A stretch of DNA of 64,000 nt, from NCBI RefSeq assembly GCF_000407505.1, contig NZ_ASWE01000002.1, positions 1 to 64,000 on the forward strand. Direction: 5' to 3'. Below the pieces are notes generated by a model. That model had not been told where the DNA came from. It ran no database searches and worked only from the letters and a program-made list of their open reading frames with translations. The DNA is from Enterococcus phoeniculicola ATCC BAA-412. GTDB lineage: Bacteria; Bacillota; Bacilli; Lactobacillales; Enterococcaceae. Shown piece by piece: positions 47,580 through 56,917 of the stretch. A program made the translations under genes and the position numbers. How positions within the stretch are numbered: the first letter of the stretch is position 1; each line of letters opens with the position of its first letter.

Positions 47580-48032
47580 ATGGATACAATTTTAAGAGAC
47601 ATTGGTGTAATTGCTCGTGCCTTAGATTCTATTGCAAATGTTGAATTTAAGGAATATGAACTGACAAGAGGGCAGTATGTATACCTGGTACGTATCTATG
47701 AAAATCAGGGAATCATTCCTGAACATTTAGCAGACATGATTAAGGTCGATCGTTCAACAGCATCCCGCGCAATTCAGCGATTAGTTGAAAAAGGGTTTGT
47801 AAAAAAAGAGTTAGATAATGAAAATAAAAAAATTATTCATCTCGAAGTAACGGCTAGAGGACGTGAGAGAGCGCAATTTATTTTACGGGAGCATGCCTAT
47901 TCTAGCCTAACAGCATTAAAGGGGATCAGTGAAAGTGATCAACAGACACTAAATAAGCTAGTAAAAAAAATGAAGCATAATGTCGAAAAGGATTGGCATC
48001 TTGTAAAAAATGGCGGTAAAAGAGAATACTAG
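47580..48032 (+). CDS. MarR-family transcriptional regulator
   Basis: A 150-residue winged-helix regulator with the typical LTRGQYVYLVRIYENQGIIP-EHLADMIKVDRSTASRAIQRLVEKGFV core and DNA-wing (KKIIHLEVTARGRE). AAGGAGGTGG lies 4 nt upstream. The following acetyltransferase gene is 9 bp away, so the two form an autoregulated unit. The effector is unknown. Confidence 0.92.
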   Translation: MDTILRDIGVIARALDSIANVEFKEYELTRGQYVYLVRIYENQGIIPEHLADMIKVDRSTASRAIQRLVEKGFVKKELDNENKKIIHLEVTARGRERAQFILREHAYSSLTALKGISESDQQTLNKLVKKMKHNVEKDWHLVKNGGKREY

Positions 48033-48041
48033 GAGGAGTAG

Positions 48042-48563
48042 ATGATGACACAGCTTGAATGGAGAAAGTGTACAACAAAAGACATTGATGCTTTGCGTAC
48101 ATTAAGTATAGAGACATTTACAGACACGTTTGCTGATCAAAATACAGCAGAAGATTTAGCAGCTTATTTAGATACTGCTTATAATTATGAACAACTCAGA
48201 GAAGAACTAAAAAATGAAGAAAGCTTCTTCTTCTTTTTACAAGCAAATAAAGAAATTGTTGGGTATTTAAAATTAAATATCGGACAGGCACAAACAGAAA
48301 CTATTTATCCTGATTCACTAGAGGTAGAAAGAATCTATATTCGTTCTATTCATAAGAGAAAAGGATACGGAAGTGAAGGAATAACAAAAGCCATTCAGAC
48401 AGCAAAAGCTCTTCAGAAAAAATCTCTGTGGCTAGGTGTCTGGGAGAAAAATGAACGAGCATTAGCATTTTATAAAAATCAGGGATTTACTAAAGTAGGT
48501 AGTCACTCCTTTTTTATGGGAGAGGATGAGCAAACAGATTTTATTTTATTGAAGGATCTATGA
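48042..48563 (+). CDS. GNAT-family N-acetyltransferase
   Basis: A 173-residue GNAT protein with the acetyl-CoA motif KRKGYGSEGI and the C-terminal ENERALAFYKNQGFTKVGSH. The FTDTFADQN region near the N-terminus suggests similarity to PaiA-like polyamine acetyltransferases. The substrate is not clear. Translation starts at one of two adjacent ATGs after AGGAGG. Confidence 0.88.
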   Translation: MMTQLEWRKCTTKDIDALRTLSIETFTDTFADQNTAEDLAAYLDTAYNYEQLREELKNEESFFFFLQANKEIVGYLKLNIGQAQTETIYPDSLEVERIYIRSIHKRKGYGSEGITKAIQTAKALQKKSLWLGVWEKNERALAFYKNQGFTKVGSHSFFMGEDEQTDFILLKDL

Positions 48564-48643
48564 TTTTCTTTAGGAGATAAACAGCTTTTGGCGTTTGATT
48601 GTAGGTTATTGAAAGAATCGACAAATATGAAAAATAGTGACGA

Positions 48644-48669
48644 AAAGAAGCGGATTAGGCTTCTTTTTT
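48644..48669 (+). terminator. Terminator after GNAT gene
   Basis: AAGAAGC/GCTTCTT stem followed by T. The rest of 48564-48877 contains no gene and probably holds the promoter of the next gene. Confidence 0.7.
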
Positions 48670-48877
48670 TGTATTTTCTTTTGAGATAGTGTAAATTCTG
48701 TACAACTAGTTTAAATGTAACGTAAATATTGGAAAATATAGGAATTGCAGAAAAAATAATTAATTATTTAAAAATATTTTAGCAGTAGTTTACTTTTTGT
48801 TTATTATTTCCTGTTATTCTTGATAAGATGAGGGTAACAGGTGTATCCTCTTGAAAAATAAATTGAAGGTGTGTTTT

Positions 48878-49966
48878 TTGAAAAAAATGTCAATAGTTGC
48901 AAGTATATGCGTGCTGTTAGTTCTAGGAATCGTTTACTGGTTTCAGCAAAAAGAAACAGCGGCGGCAGTCAGTGCGCAGCAAGGAGAAGAGAAAAAGAAA
49001 CAAGAGATGACGTTATTTGTGGACGATTTACTAAAGGAGAGTCATTTTAAAGGGACGGTACTACTAGTAAAAAATCGAGAAAATTATTACGAGCAGGCGT
49101 ATGGCTATGCGAATAAAGAACAAAAAATAAAAAATTCTGTAGAGATGGCGTATCCAGTTGCCTCTGTTCAAAAAAGTATGACAGCTATTTTAGTGGAACA
49201 GCTTGTTTCAGAAGGAAAAATAAGCTATAAAGAAACATTGGATAAATTTTATCCAGATATTGACTATGCCGATCAAATAACAATTCGTGATTTATTAAAT
49301 CAAAGTTCAGGAATTGATATGGATGAAATTGCACCTGCTAAATTATTAACAAGTCAAAGAGAACAGTTAGACTTTGTACTTTCAGAAATGACGGTAACAG
49401 AAGATCACTCATTTTTATATACAAATGCCAACTATACGTTATTAGCGGGGATTTTGTCGATGGTGAGCGGGAAGTCTTATGAAGAGTTGTTTACTCAAAG
49501 AATCATTCAACCACTGCACCTTGGAGAAACCTATTTTTGGGATCAGCTTCCAGAAAAAGAAACGGTTCCCCTTTCCTATGTATATGATGAAGCAGAGGAA
49601 GTTGACTATGTCCCTTTCTGGGACTCCTTTCCTGACTCGAAACCTCTTTTTTCCAGCTTGCTAGGCGCTGGTAATTTATTTATGTCTGCAAGTGATTTGT
49701 GGCGTGTACAAAAGGCGATGAAAAATGGCCGGTTACTGACAGAAGACAGGTACGCAGAAATGACAGATATTGTAACAGCAGGCTATAGCAGCGGTTTATG
49801 GCTGTCAGATGGGCAAAAGGTCGTAAGTGGATCTTTAGGTGGCTACACAACCATGGTTTACGGAGAAGAAACTAACGAAAATTTGGTTATCTTAATTAGT
49901 AATCAGCAAGGAATTTTAGATACTGGCTCATTAGCTGAATCCATTTATGAAGCAATGACTCATTAA
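48878..49966 (+). CDS. Class C beta-lactamase-like serine hydrolase (first)
   Basis: About 362 residues, with an N-terminal membrane anchor (KKMSIVASICVLLVLGIVYW) and an external serine hydrolase domain. Catalytic motifs are S96-V-Q-K99 and Y181-T-N183 (YTNANYTLLAG), with a third region around SGSLGGY. It follows the family that includes S. aureus FmtA and FlpA, penicillin-binding-like proteins. FmtA is reported to remove D-Ala from teichoic acids. This gene is directly upstream of a two-component system and dltXABCD, which add D-Ala, so a D-alanyl esterase role is a reasonable hypothesis. A TTG start is chosen because GAAGGTG is 6 nt upstream; the alternative is TTG 48851. Confidence 0.85.
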   Translation: MKKMSIVASICVLLVLGIVYWFQQKETAAAVSAQQGEEKKKQEMTLFVDDLLKESHFKGTVLLVKNRENYYEQAYGYANKEQKIKNSVEMAYPVASVQKSMTAILVEQLVSEGKISYKETLDKFYPDIDYADQITIRDLLNQSSGIDMDEIAPAKLLTSQREQLDFVLSEMTVTEDHSFLYTNANYTLLAGILSMVSGKSYEELFTQRIIQPLHLGETYFWDQLPEKETVPLSYVYDEAEEVDYVPFWDSFPDSKPLFSSLLGAGNLFMSASDLWRVQKAMKNGRLLTEDRYAEMTDIVTAGYSSGLWLSDGQKVVSGSLGGYTTMVYGEETNENLVILISNQQGILDTGSLAESIYEAMTH

Positions 49967-49987
49967 ACGAGTAAAAGAGGGAAGAAC

Positions 49988-51475
49988 ATGACAATTAAAC
50001 GACGGTTATTTATTTCTCATATATTGATGATTGTAGTTCCAGTCTTATTGAGCCTACTTGTTGCATCTTTTACATTTCTATTGGTTTGGCAATATTTTTG
50101 GGGTGTAGATGAAGGCGCAATGAGTAAAAACAGAGAGTTTCGCTCACAATATGCTGCGGTGGAGAGTCTCGTGATTAAGTGGTCTTCAGATGATACAACA
50201 ACTAAAAAAATTTCGTCAGATATGAATAAATTTTACAAGACCCATTATAGTGATAATATTGCACTCATGGTCTATCAGGGAGATAAACTGGTTCATTCAG
50301 TCGGAGAAGTTATTGATACGGACATGAAAGAAGCTGTTTTAACAGAAGAAGGGGAACACAGCTATTTAAAAGATCAATTGTTCACTACGGCATTTGAAGC
50401 AAATAAGTATAAGGTTATTTTAGTCAATAATAACTATTACAACGATTTATACTATCAAGATCCGCTCTGGGATAGGGATTATCAGGCTGTTTTATCTCGA
50501 ATCATTATTGCAATGGTTGTAGGAACCCTTATTTTAATTATTTTAACGAATCGTTATTTAACAAAATATGTAACTAAAAGTATCACAGAACCCTTGGAGA
50601 TATTGACCGAAGGGTTTCATAAAATTCAAGAGGGAAAATTAAACTACCAGATTCGTTATGTAGAACAGGACGAATTTTTACCTGTCGTCAAGGATTTTAA
50701 CGGAATGGCTCATCAGCTGAAAATGATGGTAGATACACAAAATAAGCTGGAAGCCAATCGCCGTGAATTAATAGCAGGTATTTCTCATGACTTACGGACT
50801 CCGCTTACCTCCATTAAAGCGTATGTTGAAGGGCTGGAAAAGGGTATTGCAAGTACACCTCAGATGAGAGACAAGTATTTTACCATTATTAAAAAGAAGA
50901 TTGACGACTTAGATCAAATTATGGCACAGCTCTTTTTATTTTCAAAACTGGATACGGGAGAGTTTCCATTTAATCTGGTTGAGACTACCAATAAAAAATT
51001 GATTGATGAGTATATTCGGTTAATTCACCATGAGTACGAAGAAAAAGGATTAAGCATTCATTTAGAAGCGCCGCAAGAAGAGGTTGTTTTGGCGGTTGAT
51101 CCTGTACAATTTCGAACGGTGCTGACAAATTTATTTGAAAATGCACGAAAATATGTGGAGAAACAAGATAAAGAAGTGACGCTTGTCTATCGAATTGAGG
51201 CAGATCAGTTAATTTTATCAATATCAGATAATGGAACGGGTGTCTCAGAAAAAAATCTGGACAATCTATTTGAACTATTTTATCGAGATGACAAAGCACG
51301 AACAAATCCAAGTAAAGGAAATGGGCTAGGGTTAGCTATTTCTAAAAAAATCATTGAAGGGTTTAAAGGAAGAATTCAGGCACGCAATAACTCTTTGGGT
51401 GGATTAACAATTCTCATTACTCTTCCGATTAAGAAGGGAGCTATTACTGATGAACAAACGAGTGTTGATCATTGA
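49988..51475 (+). CDS. Sensor histidine kinase
   Basis: A 495-residue membrane sensor with segments at about 10-35 and 172-193 flanking an external domain of about 135 residues, then HAMP (about 195-250), the phospho-acceptor H267 in ISHDLRTPLTSIKAYVEGLE and an HATPase domain (N-box LTNLFENARKYV, G1 DNGTGV, G2 GNGLGLAI). AGAGGGAAG is upstream. The last 26 bp overlap the response-regulator gene. Its position between a serine hydrolase and the dlt operon suggests response to cell-envelope stress such as cationic peptides; this is inferred. Confidence 0.95.
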   Translation: MTIKRRLFISHILMIVVPVLLSLLVASFTFLLVWQYFWGVDEGAMSKNREFRSQYAAVESLVIKWSSDDTTTKKISSDMNKFYKTHYSDNIALMVYQGDKLVHSVGEVIDTDMKEAVLTEEGEHSYLKDQLFTTAFEANKYKVILVNNNYYNDLYYQDPLWDRDYQAVLSRIIIAMVVGTLILIILTNRYLTKYVTKSITEPLEILTEGFHKIQEGKLNYQIRYVEQDEFLPVVKDFNGMAHQLKMMVDTQNKLEANRRELIAGISHDLRTPLTSIKAYVEGLEKGIASTPQMRDKYFTIIKKKIDDLDQIMAQLFLFSKLDTGEFPFNLVETTNKKLIDEYIRLIHHEYEEKGLSIHLEAPQEEVVLAVDPVQFRTVLTNLFENARKYVEKQDKEVTLVYRIEADQLILSISDNGTGVSEKNLDNLFELFYRDDKARTNPSKGNGLGLAISKKIIEGFKGRIQARNNSLGGLTILITLPIKKGAITDEQTSVDH

Positions 51476-52154
51476 AGATGATGAAGATATTTCAATGATT
51501 GAGAGGGACTTTTTAGAAATTGAAGGCTACGAGGTGCGCATTGCAAATGAAGGAACCATAGGCTACCACGAAGCGGTGACAGGAGACTATCAGCTTATCT
51601 TATTAGATGTAATGTTACCTGGGATGGACGGCTATGAGATTTGTCGAAGCATTCGAGATAAGGTAGACATCCCTATCATCATGGTGACGGCAAAGACAGA
51701 AGAGCTGGATAAGCTTCGGGGATTAGGAATTGGGGCAGACGATTATATTTCCAAACCTTTTTCTCCCACTGAGCTTGTTGCACGAGTGAAAGCAAATATT
51801 GCACAATATACACGAATTAAACAAGGACAAACGATAGCGACACCTACAGATGAGGCGGAAATACATTTGGGAAATATTCGTATTAATTCTCAAACACATC
51901 GAGTATATGTAAATGATATCGAAGTAGAATGTAAACATCGGGAATATGAACTATTATTATTTTTGATGGAGAACCCGGAAATTGTGTTTAGTAAAGAGCA
52001 ATTGTATGAGAAAATTTGGGGAATGGACGCCTTGGGAAATATTCGTACAGTTGCCGTGCATATCAATCGTTTGCGGGAAAAAGTCGAAGAAGATCCAACG
52101 AACCCGCAATATATCCAAACGGTTTGGGGGGCAGGCTATCGATTTAAAGCATAA
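51450..52154 (+). CDS. OmpR-family response regulator
   Basis: A 234-residue regulator with receiver domain (D10, phospho-acceptor D53 in ILLDVMLPG, K in YISKPFSP) and C-terminal winged helix (KHREYELLLFLMENPEIVFS, ending TVWGAGYRF). It overlaps the kinase gene, so the pair is translationally coupled; the kinase-first order is less common than the reverse. It probably regulates its own cluster, including dlt. Confidence 0.95.
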   Translation: MNKRVLIIEDDEDISMIERDFLEIEGYEVRIANEGTIGYHEAVTGDYQLILLDVMLPGMDGYEICRSIRDKVDIPIIMVTAKTEELDKLRGLGIGADDYISKPFSPTELVARVKANIAQYTRIKQGQTIATPTDEAEIHLGNIRINSQTHRVYVNDIEVECKHREYELLLFLMENPEIVFSKEQLYEKIWGMDALGNIRTVAVHINRLREKVEEDPTNPQYIQTVWGAGYRFKA

Positions 52155-52211
52155 GATAGCAGACAGAAGTTTTTTTGTTAAGCCATGCAGTTTTTTATTT
52201 AGTATGAGGTT

Positions 52212-52253
52212 AAGAATCTTGGTACTCACTTAGCGAGTCCAAGGTTCTTTTTT
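52212..52253 (+). terminator. Terminator between response regulator and dlt operon
   Basis: An AAGAATCTTGG-ACTC/GAGT-CCAAGGTTCTT stem with T6. The dlt operon must therefore start from its own promoter in 52254-52454; TATACAAT near 52415 may be its -10. Confidence 0.75.
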
Positions 52254-52454
52254 ATTTCGTTTTAATTACAAAATATTACTCCTTGTAATAAATAACACAG
52301 TTATGTTACGTTTTTGTTAATAAAATTAAAGAAATCCCAAGAATTGAAAGAAAAAGTTTATCCATAGTTTATAAATTGTTTAACTTTTCATGGTCTCTAA
52401 TTTATTCCTTCCTTATACAATCAATGAGTAAAGAATTGTAAGAGGAGGGATTTA

Positions 52455-52604
52455 ATGAAGCAGCTATTTAAAAATGAAGCGGTTAGAAATGGACTTATTT
52501 TTATAGGAAAAACCGTTTTTTATTTCTGCATCATCCTATTATTAATTTATCTTTATCATTATAAGAATATTCAAGGTGGCACATTTATTTATAATGAATT
52601 TTAG
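52455..52604 (+). CDS. dltX: DltX, small teichoic acid D-alanylation protein
   Basis: A 49-residue protein, MKQLFKNEAVRNGLIFIGKT at the start, one membrane helix (FYFCIILLLIYLYHY) and a C-terminal GGTFIYNEF. Its length, single helix, conserved C-terminal F-I-Y-N-E-F motif and position 11 bp before dltA match DltX, needed for transfer of D-Ala to teichoic acids. The ribosome site is AGAGGAGG. Confidence 0.93.
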   Translation: MKQLFKNEAVRNGLIFIGKTVFYFCIILLLIYLYHYKNIQGGTFIYNEF

Positions 52605-52615
52605 GAGGAATTTCC

Positions 52616-54133
52616 ATGAACGTAACGAATATTGTTCAAGGGATTGAGCATTGGGGTCAAACAGAACCTGAGAGAATTGCCTATCGTGGGGAACAAGTTA
52701 GCTACACCTATGGTCAGTTAATTGATTGGTCAAACAAACTAGCAGCCTATTTGGAAAGAACGCTAAAAAGCAAAGCACCCGTTGTGGTTTACGGTGAACT
52801 GGAATTTGATATGCTGGTTGCTTTTCTAGCCGCTTCAAAGACGGGCAGACCTTATATTCCAATCGAAAGTACCACACCAGAGGAACGTGTTGAGCTGATT
52901 CTTTCCGTGGCCAATCCAGAGTTGATTATAAGTGTAGCGGACTGGATGGGACCTGATACAGAGGTTTCTATGATTGATCGATCCACTCTAATTAAACTGT
53001 ACAATGAACAGGCAGAACTATATGAACAGCAGATTGTGAAACAGGATGAAACATACTACATTATTTTCACATCAGGAACAACTGGTGTTCCAAAAGGTGT
53101 TCAAATTAGCCATAAGAATTTAGTGAGTTTTGTCAACTGGGAATTAAACGATTTCCATTTGAGAGAAGGAATGCATTTTCTCTCACAAGCTCCTTATTCA
53201 TTTGATTTATCAGTGATGGGCATCTATCCAGCGCTTACTTCAGGTGGCTGTTTAGTTCCATTGGAAAAAGCGGTGATTAATGATTTCAAAGCACTGTTTA
53301 CGACTTTGCCGCAGCTTGATTTAAATGTTTGGATTTCCACTCCTTCTTTTATGAAAATTTGCTTGATGGAGCCAACATTTGATGGAGAACATGTGCCAAG
53401 CTTAGAGCGATTTTTATTTTGTGGCGAAGAATTACCTAAAAAAACAGTCGCTGAACTTTTAAAACGATTCCCAAATGCTGAAATATATAATACGTATGGT
53501 CCGACAGAAGCTACTGTTGCTATCTCAAGTATCCAAGTAACAAAAGAGCTGCTGGAAAAATATGATCGGGTACCAATTGGTTATGTAAAAGAAGATACGA
53601 CCGTGTTCTTTATGGATGCTGAGACGATTTTAGAAGATGGCCAAGTGGGAGAAATTGTTATTAGTGGACCTAGCGTGTCTAAAGGGTATTTAAATAATCC
53701 TGAAAAAACAAAAGCAGCCTTTTTTACTCATAATGGGGTTTCTGCTTATCGAACAGGAGATAGTGGAAGCATCACGGAAGAAGGACTCCTACTTTATGAA
53801 GGACGAATTGATTTTCAAGTGAAATTTCATGGGTATCGAATTGAATTAGAAGATATTGATCATCATTTGAGTAAGGTACCACTGGTTAAACAAGCAGTAG
53901 TCGTACCAAGGTATCAAGAAAACAAAGTGGAGCAATTGATTGCGTATGTAGTTCCAGAAGAAAATTCTTTTGAAAAAGAGTTTCAACTAACAAAAGCGAT
54001 TAAAGAATCCCTAAATAAACTGGTGATGGATTATATGATTCCTCAACGCTTTGTCTATGTGGATCAACTTCCACAGACACCCAATGGAAAGATTGATCGA
54101 AAAGGGCTAATAAATGAGGTGAATCCTTCATGA
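52616..54133 (+). CDS. dltA: D-alanine--D-alanyl carrier protein ligase
   Basis: A 505-residue adenylating enzyme that activates D-Ala and loads it on DltC. Motifs are FTSGTTGVPKG (P-loop), YNTYGPTEAT, YRTGDSG and the C-terminal lysine in NGKIDRKG. Cytoplasmic. The stop overlaps the dltB start (ATGA). GGAGGAATTT precedes the ATG. Confidence 0.97.
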   Translation: MNVTNIVQGIEHWGQTEPERIAYRGEQVSYTYGQLIDWSNKLAAYLERTLKSKAPVVVYGELEFDMLVAFLAASKTGRPYIPIESTTPEERVELILSVANPELIISVADWMGPDTEVSMIDRSTLIKLYNEQAELYEQQIVKQDETYYIIFTSGTTGVPKGVQISHKNLVSFVNWELNDFHLREGMHFLSQAPYSFDLSVMGIYPALTSGGCLVPLEKAVINDFKALFTTLPQLDLNVWISTPSFMKICLMEPTFDGEHVPSLERFLFCGEELPKKTVAELLKRFPNAEIYNTYGPTEATVAISSIQVTKELLEKYDRVPIGYVKEDTTVFFMDAETILEDGQVGEIVISGPSVSKGYLNNPEKTKAAFFTHNGVSAYRTGDSGSITEEGLLLYEGRIDFQVKFHGYRIELEDIDHHLSKVPLVKQAVVVPRYQENKVEQLIAYVVPEENSFEKEFQLTKAIKESLNKLVMDYMIPQRFVYVDQLPQTPNGKIDRKGLINEVNPS

Positions 54134-55329
54134 GTATTGAACACGTGATTCCGTATGCGAATCCGGTGTATTTTATCTGGTTGATCATCGCTTTATTACC
54201 GATGATTCTCACGTTGCTGATAAAAGGAAAGCGATGGGGGTGGTATCAAACCGCACTAACGATTGTCTTTTTGTATATCAGCTTTGGTGGACACTATTGG
54301 CAGCAGGGAGTGGCTCTAATTGGCTATGTCATTTTTCAGACCATACTAGTCTACGGCTATCATACGTACCGTAAAAAGAAAAATGGATCGGGTGTCTTTT
54401 ATGGCGCGGTAGCTGCAGCGATTCTTCCGCTATTTTTAGTGAAAGTGACTCCATTTTTTGATGGGCAATCCTCTTTATTTAATTTTCTAGGTATTTCGTA
54501 TCTAACCTTTAAATCAGTTCAGATGATTATGGAAATGAGAGATGGAATGATTAAAGAATATCATCCATTTCGATATATTCAGTTTTTACTATTTTTTCCA
54601 ACGATTTCATCAGGACCTATTGATAGATATCGACGATTTGAAAAGGACTTATTAACTGCTCCATCGCAGGAAAAATATCTTGATTTTTTGGGAAAAGGAG
54701 TTTGGAACATCTTTTTGGGCTTCCTTTATAAATTTATACTTGGCTATTATTTTGGTCAGGTACTCCTTCCAATTGTCACAAAAGATTTTCTGCATCACGG
54801 TCTTATATCATGGGGATTTTTAGGCTACATGTACGTATATAGTTTATATTTGTTCTTTGATTTTGCAGGGTATAGTCTGTTTGCCGTAGGGGTAAGTAAT
54901 CTTATGGGATACGACACACCGGTTAACTTTAATAAACCATTTTTATCACCGAATATTAAAGAGTTCTGGAATCGATGGCACATGAGCTTATCATTTTGGT
55001 TTAGAGATTACATTTATATGCGTTTAATGTTTACTTTAATTAAGAAAAAAGTATTTAAAAGTCGTATTGTAGCATCAAATGTAGGCTATTTTGCCTTGTT
55101 CCTAATTATGGGCGTTTGGCATGGACTTACGTGGTATTACATTTTATATGGACTGTATCATGCAACGCTAATTTGCGTAAATGATGCGTGGATTCGCTGG
55201 AAGAAAAAACATGGAAAAAATCTACCTTCCAATAAAGCGACCAAAGCATTTTCAATATTTTTAACTTTCCAAGCTGTTTGTCTCAGCTTCCTAATTTTCT
55301 CAGGTATTTTAGACAAATTATTTTTTTAA
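54130..55329 (+). CDS. dltB: D-alanyl transfer protein DltB (MBOAT family)
   Basis: A 399-residue polytopic membrane O-acyltransferase with about eleven hydrophobic segments. MBOAT features are FFPTISSGPIDRYRRFEKDL, WNRWHMSLSFWFRDYIYMRL and the catalytic histidine in GVWHGLTWYYILYG. It moves the D-Ala from DltC across the membrane. Confidence 0.97.
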   Translation: MSIEHVIPYANPVYFIWLIIALLPMILTLLIKGKRWGWYQTALTIVFLYISFGGHYWQQGVALIGYVIFQTILVYGYHTYRKKKNGSGVFYGAVAAAILPLFLVKVTPFFDGQSSLFNFLGISYLTFKSVQMIMEMRDGMIKEYHPFRYIQFLLFFPTISSGPIDRYRRFEKDLLTAPSQEKYLDFLGKGVWNIFLGFLYKFILGYYFGQVLLPIVTKDFLHHGLISWGFLGYMYVYSLYLFFDFAGYSLFAVGVSNLMGYDTPVNFNKPFLSPNIKEFWNRWHMSLSFWFRDYIYMRLMFTLIKKKVFKSRIVASNVGYFALFLIMGVWHGLTWYYILYGLYHATLICVNDAWIRWKKKHGKNLPSNKATKAFSIFLTFQAVCLSFLIFSGILDKLFF

Positions 55330-55351
55330 AATGAAAAGGAGTGTATGAATT

Positions 55352-55591
55352 ATGACAACAAAAGAAACCGTATTGGATATTTTAGAATATATTACAGGTA
55401 GCGATGAAGTAAAAGAAAACTTAGAGGTTGATCTATTTGATGAAGGATTGATGGATTCACTTGCAACAGTTCAATTATTAGTTGAATTAGAAGGACAGCT
55501 GGGTGTACAAGTTCCTGTATCAGAGTTTGACCGCACTGAATGGAATACACCAGCAAAAATCATTAGTAAAGTAGATTCACTACAAGCCTAA
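55352..55591 (+). CDS. dltC: D-alanyl carrier protein
   Basis: A 79-residue acyl-carrier-like protein with the phosphopantetheine serine S36 in [10 protein letters not shown]. The stop codon overlaps the dltD start by one base (TAATG). Confidence 0.97.
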   Translation: MTTKETVLDILEYITGSDEVKENLEVDLFDEGLMDSLATVQLLVELEGQLGVQVPVSEFDRTEWNTPAKIISKVDSLQA

Positions 55592-56868
55592 TGATGAAAA
55601 AACGATTATTCTCTATTTTTGGACCGTTAATCTGTGCTGCGGTCCTTTTAGGGGTTCTTTTTCTGAGTCCTTGGAAGATAGATACAAGCGATCCAAAAAT
55701 ATTAGCTCAAGCAGCCACAGCGATGAATGATAGTGTATTTCGTGGAGATATGATAAAAAATGAAGCGATTGAAACAGGAAAATATGTGCCTTTTTTTGGT
55801 TCTTCTGAACTAAATCGAGTAAGTGCCACACATCCATCAGTGTTAGCGCAAAAATACAATCGTGACTATACCCCATTTTTACTGGGAGCTCCTGGAACAC
55901 AGTCTTTAACACAATATGGCATGATTAAATCAATGGCAAAAGAGTTGGCTGGAAAAAAAGCAGTCTTTATTATTTCTCCACAATGGTTTACACCAAAGGG
56001 AGTAAATGAGCAGTATTTCAATAATTATTATTCTGAACAACATGTCTATAAATGGCTGACAACTGTGAATAATATTTCTGAAGCAGACAAGTATTATGCT
56101 CGTCGACTACTTGAATTTCCTAAAGTAAAAAATAATCAGTTGACTGTAGATATGCTAAAACAAATTCAAGAAGGCAAGCTACCAACAGAGACACAAAAAG
56201 CACAGATAGATTTACAATTGAATCTATTTGATCGCGAGGACGAACTGTTTAGCGGAATTGGCTTAGGAAAAAATTTAGCGGATAAAATTGATCATTTTGC
56301 ACAAGGACTTCCCGCAAAGTATGACTTTAATCAATTGATTTCAATTGCTAATAAAGAAGGGCGAGCAGATACGACAAACAATTCTTTAGGAATTAAAAAT
56401 ACTTTTTATGCGAGTCATTTACAAAGTCGAATAGAAAAAATGAAAAATTCTCAAAAAGATTGGGACTACCGTTATGGGCCAGAATATAGTGATTTTCAAT
56501 TAGTATTAGATGAATTTGCCAAGAATCAGGTAGAAGTGTTGTTTATCATACCGCCAATCAATCAGAAGTGGATGGATTATACTGGGCTACCTAAAGAAGT
56601 ATTGACAGGATTTGACAAAAAAATTCGCTATCAGCTTACCAGTCAGGGATTTACCAATATCGCTGATTTAACCACACAAGGAAATGTAGATTATTTTATG
56701 GAGGACACTATTCATATGGGGTGGAGAGGCTGGCTAGCAGCCGACGAATATATTAAACCGTTTATGGAAACAAAAACAAAAGTGAAACCGACGTATAAGA
56801 TGGATGAACGATTTTTATCAGAGGACTGGCAAAAAGAAGCTCCTGTGAATATAGAAAAAAATGAATAG
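55591..56868 (+). CDS. dltD: D-alanyl-lipoteichoic acid biosynthesis protein DltD
   Basis: A 425-residue SGNH-like membrane-anchored protein with an N-terminal helix (FSIFGPLICAAVLLGVLFL) and external catalytic-like motifs (PFFGSSELNR, and near the C-terminus DTIHMGWRGWLAAD). It works with DltB in D-alanylation of teichoic acids. Two ATGs are adjacent at the start. Confidence 0.96.
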   Translation: MMKKRLFSIFGPLICAAVLLGVLFLSPWKIDTSDPKILAQAATAMNDSVFRGDMIKNEAIETGKYVPFFGSSELNRVSATHPSVLAQKYNRDYTPFLLGAPGTQSLTQYGMIKSMAKELAGKKAVFIISPQWFTPKGVNEQYFNNYYSEQHVYKWLTTVNNISEADKYYARRLLEFPKVKNNQLTVDMLKQIQEGKLPTETQKAQIDLQLNLFDREDELFSGIGLGKNLADKIDHFAQGLPAKYDFNQLISIANKEGRADTTNNSLGIKNTFYASHLQSRIEKMKNSQKDWDYRYGPEYSDFQLVLDEFAKNQVEVLFIIPPINQKWMDYTGLPKEVLTGFDKKIRYQLTSQGFTNIADLTTQGNVDYFMEDTIHMGWRGWLAADEYIKPFMETKTKVKPTYKMDERFLSEDWQKEAPVNIEKNE

Positions 56869-56917
56869 GTATGAAATTTGTTGAGTAAATGAATGATGGA
56901 GTCGGAGGATTTACTAG

